NCBI RefSeq assembly: GCF_028583425.1
Contig: NC_072795.1
Span: 8,703,001-8,767,000, forward strand
DNA length: 64,000 bases
Reading direction: 5' to 3'
Source of the DNA: Eublepharis macularius
Taxonomy: Eukaryota > Chordata > Lepidosauria > Squamata > Eublepharidae
Positions 1-53,639 of this stretch are shown here, piece after piece (position 1 is the first letter of the stretch; every line of letters starts with the position of its first letter). Below the pieces are notes generated by a model that was given only the letters and a program-made list of their open reading frames with translations, searched no databases and was not told the origin of the DNA. Both the position numbers and the translations under genes were made by a program.

Positions 1-34
1 CAGGAAAGCTACAAACACAGAGGGGGAAAAGATA

Positions 35-41327
<41,293 letters not shown>

Positions 41328-42236
41328 GCCACAAACATATTAAGAGAAGTTTATTTGTTATTATCCATTTCATCCTGTTTCACTGAAAGGTCATCTACCA
41401 TTCTGCTTCAGGTAGTCATGTTGGTCTGCAGTAGAACATTGGGATTTTGGTCCAGTGGTATCTTAGAGACCAACACATTTTTCAGAGTGGAAGCTTCCTT
41501 CTTCAGATACTTGGAACCCTAGCATTCTGCTGATCTTTGGTGAAGAAAGTAAAACACGAGCTCTCCAAGTAAGCAATTCTTGCCAATGTTATCTCAATAT
41601 AATGTAAACAGTGAACAATAGTACAACATTGCGATATATACAAAAACAATAATTTAGAATTCCAATGTGTAATCTAACACATAAACCAATATATTCAATT
41701 CAATGTGGTTCTAGTCTGTTTTACATGAACCGATAGTTCTGGTCTAAACACAACACATAACCAATATACTCAATTCAATATAGTTCTGGTCTGTTTTACA
41801 TAAACCAATAGTTCTGGACTGTTTTCTATAATAACTGGGTAGATAATTCCCAAAGGTGCTGGGTAGCAAATTACAGTATCTTCCAGCTTTCTCCATGCCT
41901 CAGAGATAAATATGGTCCCGTCATAGTTTGTAAATTCCAAAGGTGCTGGGTGACAGATAATAGTGTTCCTCCAGCTTTTAGTTGCTGATCTTTGGTGAAG
42001 ACCATTCATGCTATCCTTGAGTTTCTTCATTTGATGAGAGCTATTCAGAGAAGAAATTCAGACTGATCTACATTGTTGTTCATTGTTTGCTTATCATCAC
42101 CTACTGTATGCATTATAGTTTGCCGATTCTGCTGAAAAACTCAGTACAGGATGCTTGCCATATACAAAACTAAATGTTGCTTATTGTATCTATGCACCTT
42201 TCACTGAATAAAGTCTTGTATAACCTTTATCAGCTC
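41328..42236 (+). other. Probable 3'UTR of the CYP2J-like gene
   Basis: Region from the stop codon to just past the first good polyadenylation signal. It contains a Penelope-type tail remnant near 41425-41515 with the 'cttagagaccaacac' and 'cttcttcag' words seen in other copies. There is no other gene. The exact mRNA end is inferred. Confidence 0.45.
42207..42212 (+). promoter_or_regulatory. Polyadenylation signal AATAAA
   Basis: AATAAA about 880 bp after the CYP2J-like stop codon, followed by a T/G-rich stretch (ttgtataacc, tctttgtgcattctgtgttc) suited to cleavage-factor binding. Confidence 0.5.
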
Positions 42237-45225
42237 TTTGTGCATTCTGTGTTCTTTTAGAAGTGACAAATCTGATTTTGAAAATGATTCTGCTAAAAAG
42301 GCAAATGTACACATTGAGAAGAAATTTCACAATAATGTATCTATGATTATGATAAGTCAAATTAGGAATAAAGTAACAGAGTACTGATGAAATTCACAAA
42401 CTCTAGAAAAATTGAGGTGAGAAAAAGCTGCCATTCTTTGACATATTCGTAGATTTTTATTTGAAGTGTTGTGGAAATGCAAATACTTAGACCTCTGCTT
42501 GGTTAAATGACTTAACAACGGTGTTACATTAAAAGCATCCAAATGCCTTATTAACTTTACGCTTCAACCTTCACCCTCTTTTGCAACTGCAAGGGGAAGA
42601 AGACTCTGCACTGACACAACCATGCATTGGTGCTAACTCTCCTCCACTTTATCACTGAAGTGCATTTCACATACGAGCACAGAGATTAATTTGGCAATCT
42701 TAGGTAGACTCATAAGGATACATTAAGGAAAAATGTTGTATGTTATTTTAATTAAGTTTCAAGTTAGAACTTAGAGGTTAACAGTGACATTTACATCACC
42801 TTGTGAATGGGAAACTACTGGTACAGGTTTACCTGGTGTTGTTGTGCTGGTTTGCACTTTGGGCATGCTCAAAGAGATGCCTCTAGAGGTCAGGGGACAA
42901 ACATGGGCAGCCATCTTGGTAGCCATAAGTGGTCATGTAATGTTTCATAACTTGTTTTTTTAATTATAGTTTAAAGCTAGCTGCAGATGTCAGAAAGATA
43001 AACGAACATAAATGGAAGTTTATTTCACTACTTTTGAGTGCGTGGTCTATTAAAATGAAATCATCACATAGAAGCAGAGTTACTGAAAATAAAACAGGTA
43101 TAAGAAAGCTTGATCCAATATATTTTATTCTAAAATACACATATAAATTAGTACTGTTAATGTGGGCCTCTTATCCTGTGAGGGACTGTCAAGAGAAGTC
43201 TCAAGTACTTTGAGTTTGGTCTGATACCGTGAATACGAAAAAATTGACTCGCCGACTGTGTTTAAATTTCCATCAGAAACTATGGCCTTTGCTGGAGTTG
43301 TACAATGCAGCACAGAGCTGTTGTTTTTCATTCAATGAGGAGAAATTAATGGCAAGTAGCTGTAATATTTGAAAAGTACCTAAATATTGAGAGAAGTGTT
43401 TTATTCAGAGAAGAGTCTTTTTCAAATGACAGCACTATCTGTGTTTTGTTACCTGGAGATCTAGGGATATGTGTGAAAATTCAGGTATGAGATTCAGGTA
43501 TGCCTGCAATAGTCATGTAAATGCAAAGGACTAGGGTGATTGGATTTACTATCTTCCCAGCAACTGGCCTGAGATCATGACAATAGCAGACTTCACCCTT
43601 TCATCCCATTAGCACATTCCAATGTCCTCTTCCCGTGATTACATTTCCTACCCCAAGTTTGGGAGCAATCAATCATCATCAATTAGTTAATTTCTCTCCG
43701 GGAACCTATGTTCTCTCATATTTAAATTCATCAACTAATATTCATTAGCAAACTGCCTCTTTGTGCAGCTCCAGGAGAGACTTTGCATTTCCTTTCACAC
43801 ACCCCAGCAGCAAGCAAGGTAATCAAACCTTTGTAATTTTCAGAGACTGACCTTTATGGTCTTTGTCCCAACAGCTGGGAGGGCTCTCCTGCCTCAGGAC
43901 ATGTTTTGCCTTATAAGAACCAGGGCTCTTGCCCTATTCAAACTGTGCACGTTTATTGTGTACAAGTGCTGCTCCCTTGAGGCCACTTCTTCCCTAAGTC
44001 TCTCTGGCTGAGAATGCTGGATGTTTGAAACTACTCTCTTCCTCCGTGGACCACGCTGCTCTTCTGATCAGCAAATATACTCCCTCACTCTATTCCAACT
44101 TCTGGCTAGCTTCCTAGGACTCTTTGGTGTGTATACCAACCATTTTAATTGCCTTTTGTATGTATGTTGGTTTTTCCTCTTTAAATGAAAATACTCTGTG
44201 ACCTTAAAAGCACCAAGTCTCATCTGCTGCCTTGGGGAAAGGACACCATAAATACTGGTCGTTATCCCTCTTGCATAGCCGTCCTTGCTGCTAATTCCCC
44301 CCTCACTTACTTGCAAGGAGACCTATTCCAGGTAACAGAACAGCCTGGCCATGGAGATCCAGAAGGCTCCCTGTGCTTTTATTGTTTAGCTGAAATTAAA
44401 AAAGAAATATTATAAAGCTATTAGAACTGTAGAGGAATGGAATAGTTCAGGAGGATGCCTTTATAATAGAATATGTTCATTTTTTTGGTAGGTATCATCT
44501 GGCTTTTATGGCATTATCTTCTACCTTAGTAATTCCACTTTCTGCATCGATTATAATATCTTTTGTTTTCTAAATCTATAATCTTAGACCTATTATGTTG
44601 TTTATTGTTTGTCTTATGGTGTCTTCATCATTTCATATTTTTAAATTGTTGTAATGAATACAATCAGCCTCTAGGGGGAAGCTTTCTGCTTTGAATGTCA
44701 TCCAGCTTTGGCCTGTGGAGCTCCTGTAGACAATTTTGGGTGCTGGTGTGTGCGATAGAGAGGCCAACTGAAAGGCAGCCTGAGCTAGAGAGAGGCCTGT
44801 ATAAAAATCTGTTAAGTTGATATAAAGTTAGCATGTCTGGTGTTTACGACACTACAGTAAGATACCTTGAGACTCAATGAGAATGGCGGGCTACAAATAA
44901 AATAAGTAAATAAAATCATACCAGCATGTGGGGAATAATAAACAATAATCCAATCAAAGAATTCCTAGTGGGAACCAAGCCTATTGTGCTAATATTAGAA
45001 GTCTTTTAGATACTAGAGGAAAAGTCCTATTGATGAATTCAAATTTCTCTTTTTGCAAGATGTAGGTTGAAAAAAATATGAGATAAGGTAATGGGAAGGA
45101 GAGATGGATCTGGTGAGATTATTGAATTTCTGGTCTGACAAATGTCTCTTGATAAAGGCTAGAAGATGAGCTGATGTCTTTGGCCACTTTCTTGATCAAA
45201 TTTGCAGAGAAGTTTGCATAGTAAA
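42237..45225. other. Intergenic, mostly unassigned
   Basis: About 3 kb of AT-rich sequence without a convincing exon. A retroposon tail-like end (gactcaatgagaatggcgggctac then aaataaaataagtaaataaa) lies at about 44872-44925. Confidence 0.4.
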
Positions 45226-45433
45226 GCTCTGACCTGGATGGCCCAGGTTAGCATGATTTTGTCACGTCTTGGAAGCTAAGGGTTGACCATGTTAGTACTT
45301 GTAGTGTGGAGACAACCAAGGGAGTCTAGAGTTGCTACACCAAGACAAATGACTTTTGTTCCTCTCTTGCCTTAAAGATACTGTGGGGTTGCCATAAGTT
45401 GTCTACAACTTGACAGTACTTTCCACCACCACT
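45226..45433 (+). mobile_element. 5S rRNA-derived SINE (5S-Sauria type)
   Basis: ctgacctggatggcccagg, gtcttggaagctaagggttg and gttagtacttgtagtgtgg retain the order of a 5S rRNA internal promoter (A box, intermediate element, C box). A unique tail follows with tcttgccttaaagatactgt and gccataagttgtctacaac. It is a retroposed SINE, not a functional 5S gene. Confidence 0.7.
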
Positions 45434-45645
45434 ACATTGTAAGGCAGATTTCTGGATAGTTCTAGAAGGTTGGCTATTACCCTGCAAACTTTGATTATTA
45501 ACCAAAACCTGCATTTTGATGAAAGGAAACCTGAAGAAAACATAGAGTGCTTGTCAGGGTGTATCTAGTTTCTCATGTAAACCTGTATACTTCTTTACAT
45601 GATCGCATCTTGACAGTATGTGGCTTGATATTACCTTGATATTAC

Positions 45646-46406
45646 TAGACATGGGCACGAACCAAAAAAATTTAATGAACCAGTGGTTCATGGTTCGGTG
45701 CCGATGATGAACCCGAACCAGCGAACCACAACAAACTTTTCCCACTGATGAACCGGTTTGAGGTTCGTGGTTCGTGGGCGTCAGAATGGCCCCTGTTGGA
45801 CTTAGAGAGCCCATATTCCCAGGGAGTGTTTAGCAGGCTCTCCTCCAGCCAGCATCCTAGTTTGGTCAAGATTGCAATAGGGATCTTGGAGTTATATCCT
45901 CTCCAATCTGAGGTCCCCAGGAAACTCCCATTCGATACAATTAGAGCCACCAGTAGATGTTGGCCCAGTGTACAAGGGGTTGGCCGTCAGAACTGCCTAT
46001 CAGGGTTTGCAGGGATGAGATTGGAGTGCCCATGGCTACAGAACATCCCCTTCCCCCTCCCTCCCCCCAGGTGTCTTCTCTCATGTAACCAATTGTAACC
46101 AATTTGCAGCTCCATGGTTGGAAGGAAGACCTGCTGATCAAGGTAAGCTGGGCTTCCATTCGGGTTTCCAGGGCAACAGAAGGGTGCAGACAGAGTTCAG
46201 GCATTCCCCCGTTTCCATTTCCAAGGGAATTGATTGATGGTGCCTGACTGTCTGGTTTCACAAACCGCAGGCGAACGCAATGAACCGGGCTTCCAACGAA
46301 CGCTGGTTCGTTGGCCATGGATGCTCATGAACCGCCGGTTTGCAAACAGATGATCAGGCAGTTCGTGAGTTTTTTTGGTTCGTAATGCGGTTCGTGCCCA
46401 TGTCTA
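45646..46406. mobile_element. hAT-like element, 'TAGAYATGGGC' family (761 bp)
   Basis: Ends TAGACATGGGCACGAACC / GGTTCGTGCCCATGTCTA are perfect inverted repeats. Flanks GATATTAC (45638-45645) and GATGTTAC (46407-46414) match at 7 of 8, an 8-bp hAT duplication. Both subterminal zones are packed with GAACC/GGTTC words. No transposase frame. Confidence 0.75.
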
Positions 46407-47372
46407 GATGTTACCTCTCCCAGTTCATGAGATGCTGGTCCTCCAGACTGCTCCTCAATGGAAACTTCATTGCTCTTAAATATCTCCTGGAACTGGTAAA
46501 TATGATCCAATCCTTGAATTTCTAGTCCTGATTTCCTCACTATTTCTCTAGCCAGGTCTGTGTCTGTGCTGTGTGTGTTTTATGCCATTGATTTTTGTTA
46601 TTTTATAAATAAAAAACTCTTTTTGTTGAACATGTGCCTATTTATTGAAAGAGTTCTCTAGAGAAAGGAATCCTTGTATACATAGGCATAAAAGATCCCT
46701 AAATTACCCCTCCTCTTGCAAGTGTCTCCTTGTTGCAAATTTCCCCAGTTTACAAGGAGACCTCATTGCGCAATACTTTGGTTGGTACACATCAGTTCAG
46801 GACTCTTGCTGATCTTCTCTTCTGACTTTAACTTACATGGATCTGGTCTAGACTCCTTGGCCACTGATCATTCTTCCTTGGTCTGGGCTGAAAGTCTACT
46901 TTGGGTCACTGGTTACCACTGGTAGTTCTAGTCCAGGTATTTTCCTCTGGTCACTAGTCATCACTAGTTGCTCTGGTCTGGTCATTTGTTGCTGGTCACT
47001 GGTCATCACTGGTTGCTCTGGTCTGGTCATTCATCACTGGTCACTAGTCATCATTGGTTGCTCTAGTCTGAGCACTTGCATCGGCTCATTGGTCAACTGC
47101 TCACATCGAGATAAAGCATCTGGAACAGTTGTCTTTGCTTTTTATATGCTGGATATTAAAATTTGTCCTCTTAGATATAGCACAATCTCTGTAATAACAT
47201 GTTGGTGCTGTTCAATTTTTGCAGCCATTTTGATGAGTGATGGTCTGTTTGTAGTATGAATGCTTGGCCCTCAATATAGCTCTTTAACTTGTTAGCCAAA
47301 TATTTTTTGCATAAAGAAATAGTTCTTCTCAGTGCCAGTCAGTTTTCTGCTCAGAAGAACTACTGGCAGTAA
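46407..47372. other. Intergenic with a minisatellite
   Basis: At about 46935-47080 the sequence ggtcac(t)agtcatcactag, ttgctctggtctggtcatt repeats about three times with a period near 45-55 bp. The rest is unassigned. Confidence 0.5.
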
Positions 47373-47448
47373 AATCCTAAGCAGAGCTACTCCAGTCTAA
47401 GCCCATTGATTTCAGTGGGCTTAGACTGGAGTGACTCTTCTTAGGATT
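47373..47448. mobile_element. 76-bp near-perfect palindromic MITE
   Basis: aatcctaagcagagctactc pairs with gagtgactcttcttaggatt around a centre of cccattgatttcagtggg. Common palindrome type in reptile genomes; superfamily not assigned. Confidence 0.6.
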
Positions 47449-48764
47449 GCACTGTGGGTGTCTTAAGCCATCTCTCTCTGGAATCACATCATCACTTATT
47501 ATTGTTTCTTCAGGCCAAGTATTCTCTAGATGCTTTTCATTTTCAAGCTTTCACTTCATTGAGTTGCATTGCTGTATTTTCTCTTTGTGTTTACCTCATT
47601 CTTTATATCTGTCTCTATCTTTATCTGTCTTACTTTTCCCTGCACCCTCGGGAGGTTTCAGCAATTCATCTTTTCAATGAGAATGTTTTTCCAATACTTG
47701 ATGTTAAATCTAAAGCCCATTTGAGCTGTTGGATGGTACATTCCTCTTTTGTATCATGTTTTACGTCAGTTAATAGGTTTGCATCAGAAATTGTTTTAAG
47801 AGCAGTTTATCAGTCGGGGCTGATCTCATATTTTTCTGGACAACCTCCTACTTTTTTGAAAACCTTTCTTTGGAAATTGCAGGTGTCAGAATGGGAAGCT
47901 GGGCCTGAGAAAACATGTTGTTATGACAGATTAGCTTTAAGAGCTGTCTCATAAGTAACATCAGTCTCACATGCTTGAGAAAGTTTTCAGCAGGCAAATT
48001 GTCAGCATCCTTGGCAAGGCTTGTGTGCTAGCATGTCTTATTTCTTCTCATAAGTTTCTTGGGGAGGTAACTGTATAATTTGTATTATGCCCTGATTGGT
48101 TGGATCTCCTTTAAGACATGATCTGGCTTTAAGCCATGGCTTTCCCCTCATTACTTAGCATCCTTCCCAGCTTGCTTTCCGTTTATTGATTTTCTCTGGT
48201 AAAAACTCCATCACTAAGCCACACACCTCAAATTCTCAATTTCGGGTGCCTGCATCATACAAGTTCTGTTGTTTTGCTTGGGGCTTTGCAATTTTTTTTT
48301 GTAATATTCCTGACAAGCCATTTCAGACACTGGCCCCAATTGGGCAGTGGATGTGTCACTAAAGGTCCCTGGTTCCTGGCATGGTTGCAGGAGGAACACT
48401 CATATTGACCTATTTAGGAGCTGTTTAATTACAGCTTTCAAAGAACAGCATAAATATCTTCTCACAGTATAGCATAATTCTTGATAAGGATGATTTATTA
48501 TCCTATAGTCTTTATCAGAAAGGATATGAATAAAGAACACATATTGCAGGGATAAACAACGAGTTCCAGAGAATCAAGTTCTGACACGGTAGCTAGTAAC
48601 ACGTTCACAGAGTCAGTCATTTGCATCCAAACAGATCTCCATCTGCCCTGAGAATGTAAACCCCATACATGCCCTTGTTTTCCAAGTAATAACAAGGTTG
48701 TTATGATAGGCTCCCTAGCCACAGATTATATTTATTTGTTTGTTTGTTCATTTATTTCTTTGTC
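47449..48764. other. Intergenic, unassigned
   Basis: Contains a 166-codon + strand frame (47454-47954) with no recognised domain, judged fortuitous or decayed. Nothing else is seen. Confidence 0.35.
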
Positions 48765-48769
48765 AGCAG

Positions 48770-48916
48770 TTATGAACTGAAAAATGAACCAGCCTAAAGT
48801 TTATGGCTGTTCATCCGAAATTGGCTCTGATGAACTGCTGGTTTGGGAACCACAAATCGACCTGGTTCATGACAAACTTTGGTTCATATTTTGGTTTGTG
48901 CCCATCTCTAGTTGAG
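48770..48916. mobile_element. Truncated hAT-like element, 'GAACC' family
   Basis: Right end gtttgtgcccatctcta as in 29730-29975 and 45646-46406, with gaaccagcc and ggttcatgac inside. The left end is lost. Confidence 0.5.
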
Positions 48917-49446
48917 AGTGTGGAGTCTGACCAGGAAGGTCAGACTGGTACCCCTTTGAAGTGAGGAAAAGGAGAACATTTGCCCTAACTGTCACATCAA
49001 TGTTTTGAGGGGGACGAATTTCCAGTATAAAAGCCAGCACAAACTGAAACCTTTTTATGCAGCTATAATAGAGCTGGGGGTGGGTTTTGGAACAGAGAGA
49101 TTGGGTCATAAGTGGAAACTCTCTTTCCAGCCAAAAAGGACGAAGGTTTAATTCTTCTTAGGAAAAGAAGAATAATTCCTGACCAGTTTAGAAAGGGGGG
49201 TTGGGGTCTAAGAAGGACCCCCGGTCTGTTGTTAAGGGAGAAACAGTGTTGAACTAATATCAGAACATCTACAAGTCTCTGTACACAAGACATCTGGCAT
49301 GTGTTCTTCAAATGTCAGGTGACACAATATTTCCTGGGATCTGTAATTTTAAAAGTGTCACTTGGGATCGCTGTGAAAGTTGAAAATACAAGCAAAATTA
49401 GGTTAGAAGCATTTTTCTAATGTAGTTAAGCCTCTAGTCTCCCCAC

Positions 49447-52400
49447 TAGGGGTGTGCAATTCGGGTATATGATACCTGAAAACCCCCCGAAACAACCTGT
49501 TTGCAGAAAACCCGAAATGTTTTGGGTAATCCGAAACAGCGATTTCCAAAACGTTTCGGGTTGTTTCGGGTTTCTTTTCAATGGGAAAAAGCCTCCCCCA
49601 GGCTTCCCGGATGCCTGGGGGAGGCATTTTCCCACCGAATCAAGCCAAAATTGGTGGGGACCTTCCTCTAACTCCCCTCCAAGAACCCGCCAAGATTCAG
49701 AAAGATTAGGCTTTGGGGAGCCAAGTTATGGCCCCCCAAAACAGGTCCCCCTATCCTCACCTAAAAGGGAAAGGTTTTTGCTTGCTGCTGCTGATCTCTT
49801 ACGTTGTTGATGCTGCTGCTGATCTCCATGTTTCCTATGGGGGGGAAATGAAGAGGCAGGCTTGTCTTTCTAGGGGGGGCATTTTGCATGCAAAATGCCC
49901 CCAACCCTCAGGGGCCCTTCTCCTACCTTTCCTCCCACCCCCCACCAAAGCTCAGCCTTCTCCCACTTGGGGGGGCATTTCATGGCCTCCCAAAGTAAGT
50001 GCCCCCCCTTTCTGTACTATTTCCAGCTGGGAAATAACCCTTCAGAGATGGCTGGCCAGCCAGCCCCATTGTTCTCTATGATTGGAACCAACTGGACAAC
50101 AAAGAATAAAACATGAACAACACAAAGTTTTTTAAAAAACATTTCTCACTTTCAAAGTACAAGTAGGCAAAGCATTATTATGACACATTACACCAGCAGT
50201 CCCCCACACAGAAAAATAACATGACTCACTTAAGATCAGAGAATCACAAAAACACAATTCCTGTCAAAAACACTTTATTTCTTGAACAGCTTTAGGTTAC
50301 ACAGCAGGGGGTCACACCAAAGGGCATGGCTGCAGTATCTTACACAAAAATAACACAACTCACTTCACATTAAAGAATCACACCAAAAATTGATGTCAAA
50401 AGCACTTTATTTCTTTAACTGCTTGAGGTTACACTGTAGGAAGGCACAACAGGGCGTAAAAGCAGTCTACTACACAAAAATAACACAACTCACTTCACAT
50501 CAGAGAATCACTCAAACACAATTGCTGTCAAAAAAGGTGAAGTGGGCTGTATTATTTTGTGTAGTATGCTGCTTTCATGCCCTGTTGTGCTCTCCTACTG
50601 TGTAACCTAAAACAGTTAAAGAAATAAAGTGTTTTTGAAAGCAATTGTGTTTTCGGGTGATTCTTTAATGTGAAGTGAGTTGTGTTATTTTTGTGTAAGA
50701 TACTTCTGGCATACCCTTTGGTGTGCCCCACTGCTGTGTAACCTAAAGCTGTTCAAGAAATAAAGTGTTTTTGACAGGAATTGTGTTTTTGTGATTCTCT
50801 GATGTTAAGTGAGTCATGTTATTTTTCTGTGTGGGGGACTGCTGGTGTAATGTGTCATAATGCTTTGCCTACTTGTACTTTGAAAGTGAGAAAATAATTT
50901 TTAAAAAATTTTATTTTGTGTTGTTCGTGTTTTATTCTTTGATGTGCAGTTGGTTCCCATCATAGGAAACAGTACGGCAGGCTGGCCAGGCTTCTCTGTA
51001 GGTGGTGGGGGTGTCAGGGGGTGGTTGTCTGTGTGTCAGGTCAGGTGCTCTTTCCCAGGGACAAGTTGGCACTCATGTCGTGCACAGGGCTGGGCACAGC
51101 AGGCAGGAGGCTCACTGGTACTGCAGGGCTGAACACAGCAGGCAGGAGTTCAGTATTACAGAAGACAGCAAACCAGGGTCCAGGAGTCAGGCCAGGTGTC
51201 AGGGTCAGGCTATCAGTCAGAGAGAGAGGGGGGCAGGCAGAAGAGTAGTCAGTAGGCAGGCCAAGGTCAAAGTCCAAGCAAGCAGTAGAGCAGGGTACAC
51301 AAACGTACAGGTAGCAGGGAGTGGCGAGCTGAGTTGCTTCCACGCTTGGTTTCCTCAGCGTCTTCCTTTATTGCTGTCCTAATGAGGGCCAGCTGTTGCC
51401 TCTCCCTCGAACAGCTCAGCTCGGCGTTGTGCTTGCAGACAGCCACTCCTACGCCTCTCCAGCAGTGCTGCCTTATCTCTAAGTTTCCTCCTTTCAGCTG
51501 GCCCCAGAGGCTCGGATTTCGCTCTTGCCCTGGGGGAGTCTTTGTCTCTTACAGCCTCTGTGGAGGTTTCTGGCTGTTCCTCGTCCCTGACAGTCTCTGC
51601 AGAAGCTCCAGGCTGTTCTTGCTGAATTCCCTCTGGAGCAGCAGCAGTGGTTTCTGACTGCTCCTCCTCTCCCATAGCTTCTGCAGGGGATTCCGACTCT
51701 AGAGGAGATCCTGCTGGCCCTTCCTGCTCATCTTCTGAGGAGGACTCTGAGAAGGACTCTGAGGCACTAGGTAAGGTGGCCAGTCGGGGCTGGGGCTGAC
51801 TCATGACAACTCAGAAGTTTGCCCACCATTGTGGCAACCCTGGGCTGTGCGGAATTGCCCTGGGAAAGAGAGTTTAGAAGTTCTCAGCATAGGGAACAAA
51901 GGGGGAGGGCTGGCCTTTGCCAGCCTGTTCCTGGGGTTATGGGAGTGGGGCTGCTGGAGGTGGATTTGGGTCTGTGAGGGGCTAATGTGGGGAATCAGGA
52001 TTTGAGTCTGTGTGTGGCTGCAGGGGGGGATTGGGTTTGTGTGGGGTTGTGGGGGGTGGACTTTGGGGGCTGAGAGCACCTACTTGGGGAGGCCATGAAA
52101 TGCCCCCCCAGTGGCAGCAGACTGAGCCTTGGTGGGGAGTGGGAGTAGAGGTGGGAGAAGGGCCCCAGAGGGTTGGGGGGCATTTTGCATGCAAAATGCC
52201 ACCCCTGGCAAGACAAGCCTCCCCCAGGTGGAATCGGTGGAGAAAAGAGCACCTACTTGGGGAGGCCATGAAATGGCCCCCCCAAGTGGGAGCAGGCTGA
52301 GCCTTGGTGGGGGGTGGGAGGAAAGTTTGGAGAAGGGCCCTTGAGGGTTGGGGGGCATTTTGCATGCAAAATGCCACCTCTGGCAAGACAAGCCTGCCTC

Positions 52401-52806
52401 TTCATTTTTTCCCCATAGGAAATAATGAAGAAGATTAGCAGCAGCAAGCTAAAAATATGTTCACGTTTCTCTTTTTTAGGCGAGGATAGGGGACCTGGTT
52501 TGGGGGGGCATAACATGCCCCCCCAAAGTCCAATCGGTCTGAAACTTGGAGGGTTGTTAGAGAGGAGTTAGCGGAAGGTCCTCACCAATATTGGCTTGAT
52601 TCGGTGGGAAAATGCCTCCCCCAGACGTCTGGGAAAATGGAGGCATTTTCCCATTGAAAAGAAACCCGAAACAACCCGAAACGATACCCGAACCACTAAA
52701 CCCGAAACGGCTTGCCGTTTCGGATTTAGCTGTTGCCGAAACAGATTCTCGTTTTGGGTATACCCGAAACGAGAATCCTGAAACAGTGTGCCTTTCCACA
52801 CCCCTA
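49447..52806. mobile_element. Giant palindromic hAT-like foldback element, copy 2
   Basis: CTCCCCAC flanks both ends exactly (49439-49446 and 52807-52814), with ends TAGGGGTGTG / CACACCCCTA. The interior matches copy 1 (8818-12436): ggcattttgcatgcaaaatgcc zones, the 'cataggaaataatgaagaag' zone, and AATAAA-bearing 134-bp repeats near 50274, 50406, 50621 and 50758. It has fewer repeat units than copy 1. A 733-bp solo LTR interrupts the right arm; without it the element is about 2.6 kb. Subterminal words are cccgaaac rather than the ttcggc type of copy 1. Confidence 0.8.
51076..51808 (-). mobile_element. Solo LTR (733 bp) inside foldback copy 2
   Basis: ACTCA flanks both sides (51071-51075, 51809-51813), and the insert starts TG and ends CA with TGTCRTG / CAYGACA ends. 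Copy 1 of the foldback element reads straight through this point, which proves the insertion. On the minus strand AATAAA lies at 51372-51367. It also contains a 42-bp direct repeat (gggctg(g/a)(g/a)cacagcaggcagg). A 5-bp duplication with TG...CA ends is typical of LTR retrotransposons or ERVs; the family is unknown and no internal genes remain. Confidence 0.75.
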
Positions 52807-53139
52807 CTCCCCACCCCTCCTCACTCTGGGTGGTATCTTCCAGGTCTTAAAATAAAAGTTTTGAAAGACAGAGTGGCACGAGACCACTGGAGGAGAGGAA
52901 CTTTGCAATTCCACCCAGAGCGTTGGAGGGATTGCAATGTTCCTCTCTCCCAGAGTCCTGCATTTAACAACTTTAAAAAACCCACATTTGCAAGCAGAAA
53001 TAAAATCTAAATGCTTTAAATGCAAAACTTTGGAGGAAGTTTTATGTCTTTTGTTGAGCTGGAAAGAAGAATCATGCCGGTTAAAATTCCTTTATGTCAG
53101 CATGGCATTCAATTTTTATCAAGAACAACTAATGTGTTT

Positions 53140-53352
53140 ATTGGGCTGCCACCCCTAGCCTGAGAAATTCATTGGGATGTGGGGGTGAAGCTTAGGGAGG
53201 GCAGAGTTTGGGAGTGGGGAGAGATCTCAATGGACTGTAACATCATCCAGTCCACTCTACAAAGCTGCCATTGTCCTAGCTGTTCTGTAGTCTGGAGATC
53301 AGATGTAATTCCAGGGGATTTCCAGGCTCACCTAGAGGATGGTAACCCTATG
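53140..53352. mobile_element. Foldback MITE, 'AGGGTTGCCAAC' family, reversed copy
   Basis: Reverse complement reads agggttaccatcctctaggtg, then ccagactacagaac and tgggggtgaagctt-type sequence, in the same order as 33668-33860. Confidence 0.5.
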
Positions 53353-53356
53353 TATT

Positions 53357-53575
53357 TAGAGTCCAGTAGCACCTTTAAGACTAACCAATTTTATTGTAGC
53401 ATAAGCTTTCGAGAATCAAGTTCTCTTCATCAGATGCATGATCCAAACTGGTCAAATACAGAAGAGGAGGGGTATTTGACCAGTTTGGATCATGCATCTG
53501 ATGAAGAGAACTTGATTCTCGAAAGCTTATGCTACAATAAAATTGGTTAGTCTTAAAGGTGCTGCTGGACTCTTT
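53357..53575. mobile_element. Penelope-type terminal palindrome with two hammerhead-like cores
   Basis: The two arms (about 53357-53455 and 53471-53575) are almost perfect inverses around a spacer of about 13 nt. The + strand arm carries CTGATGA (53498-53504), a 5-bp stem GAGAA/TTCTC with a CTTGA loop, and GAAA (53521-53524); the left arm has the same on the minus strand. CUGAUGA-stem II-GAAA is the hammerhead ribozyme core known from Penelope-like elements. Helix I and the cleavage site are not convincing by eye. Confidence 0.6.
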
Positions 53576-53639
53576 TTGATTTTGCTACTACAGACTAACA
53601 CGGCTAACTCCTCTGGATCTATGACTATGTATTTAGATA

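Noticed and set aside
42357..44415. A further P450 exon downstream of exon 9
   Set aside because: Searched by eye for CYP2 exon signatures (WxxxR, AGTET, ExxR, heme loop); none is present between 42.2 and 57.9 kb.
45226..45433. Possible 5S rRNA gene
   Set aside because: Only the promoter half resembles 5S rRNA, it is diverged, and it is fused to a SINE tail. A retroposed SINE is the better reading.
47454..47954. 166-codon + strand frame in the intergenic region
   Set aside because: No recognisable domain, hydrophobic patchwork, and a second overlapping frame nearby. No splice or promoter context supports it.
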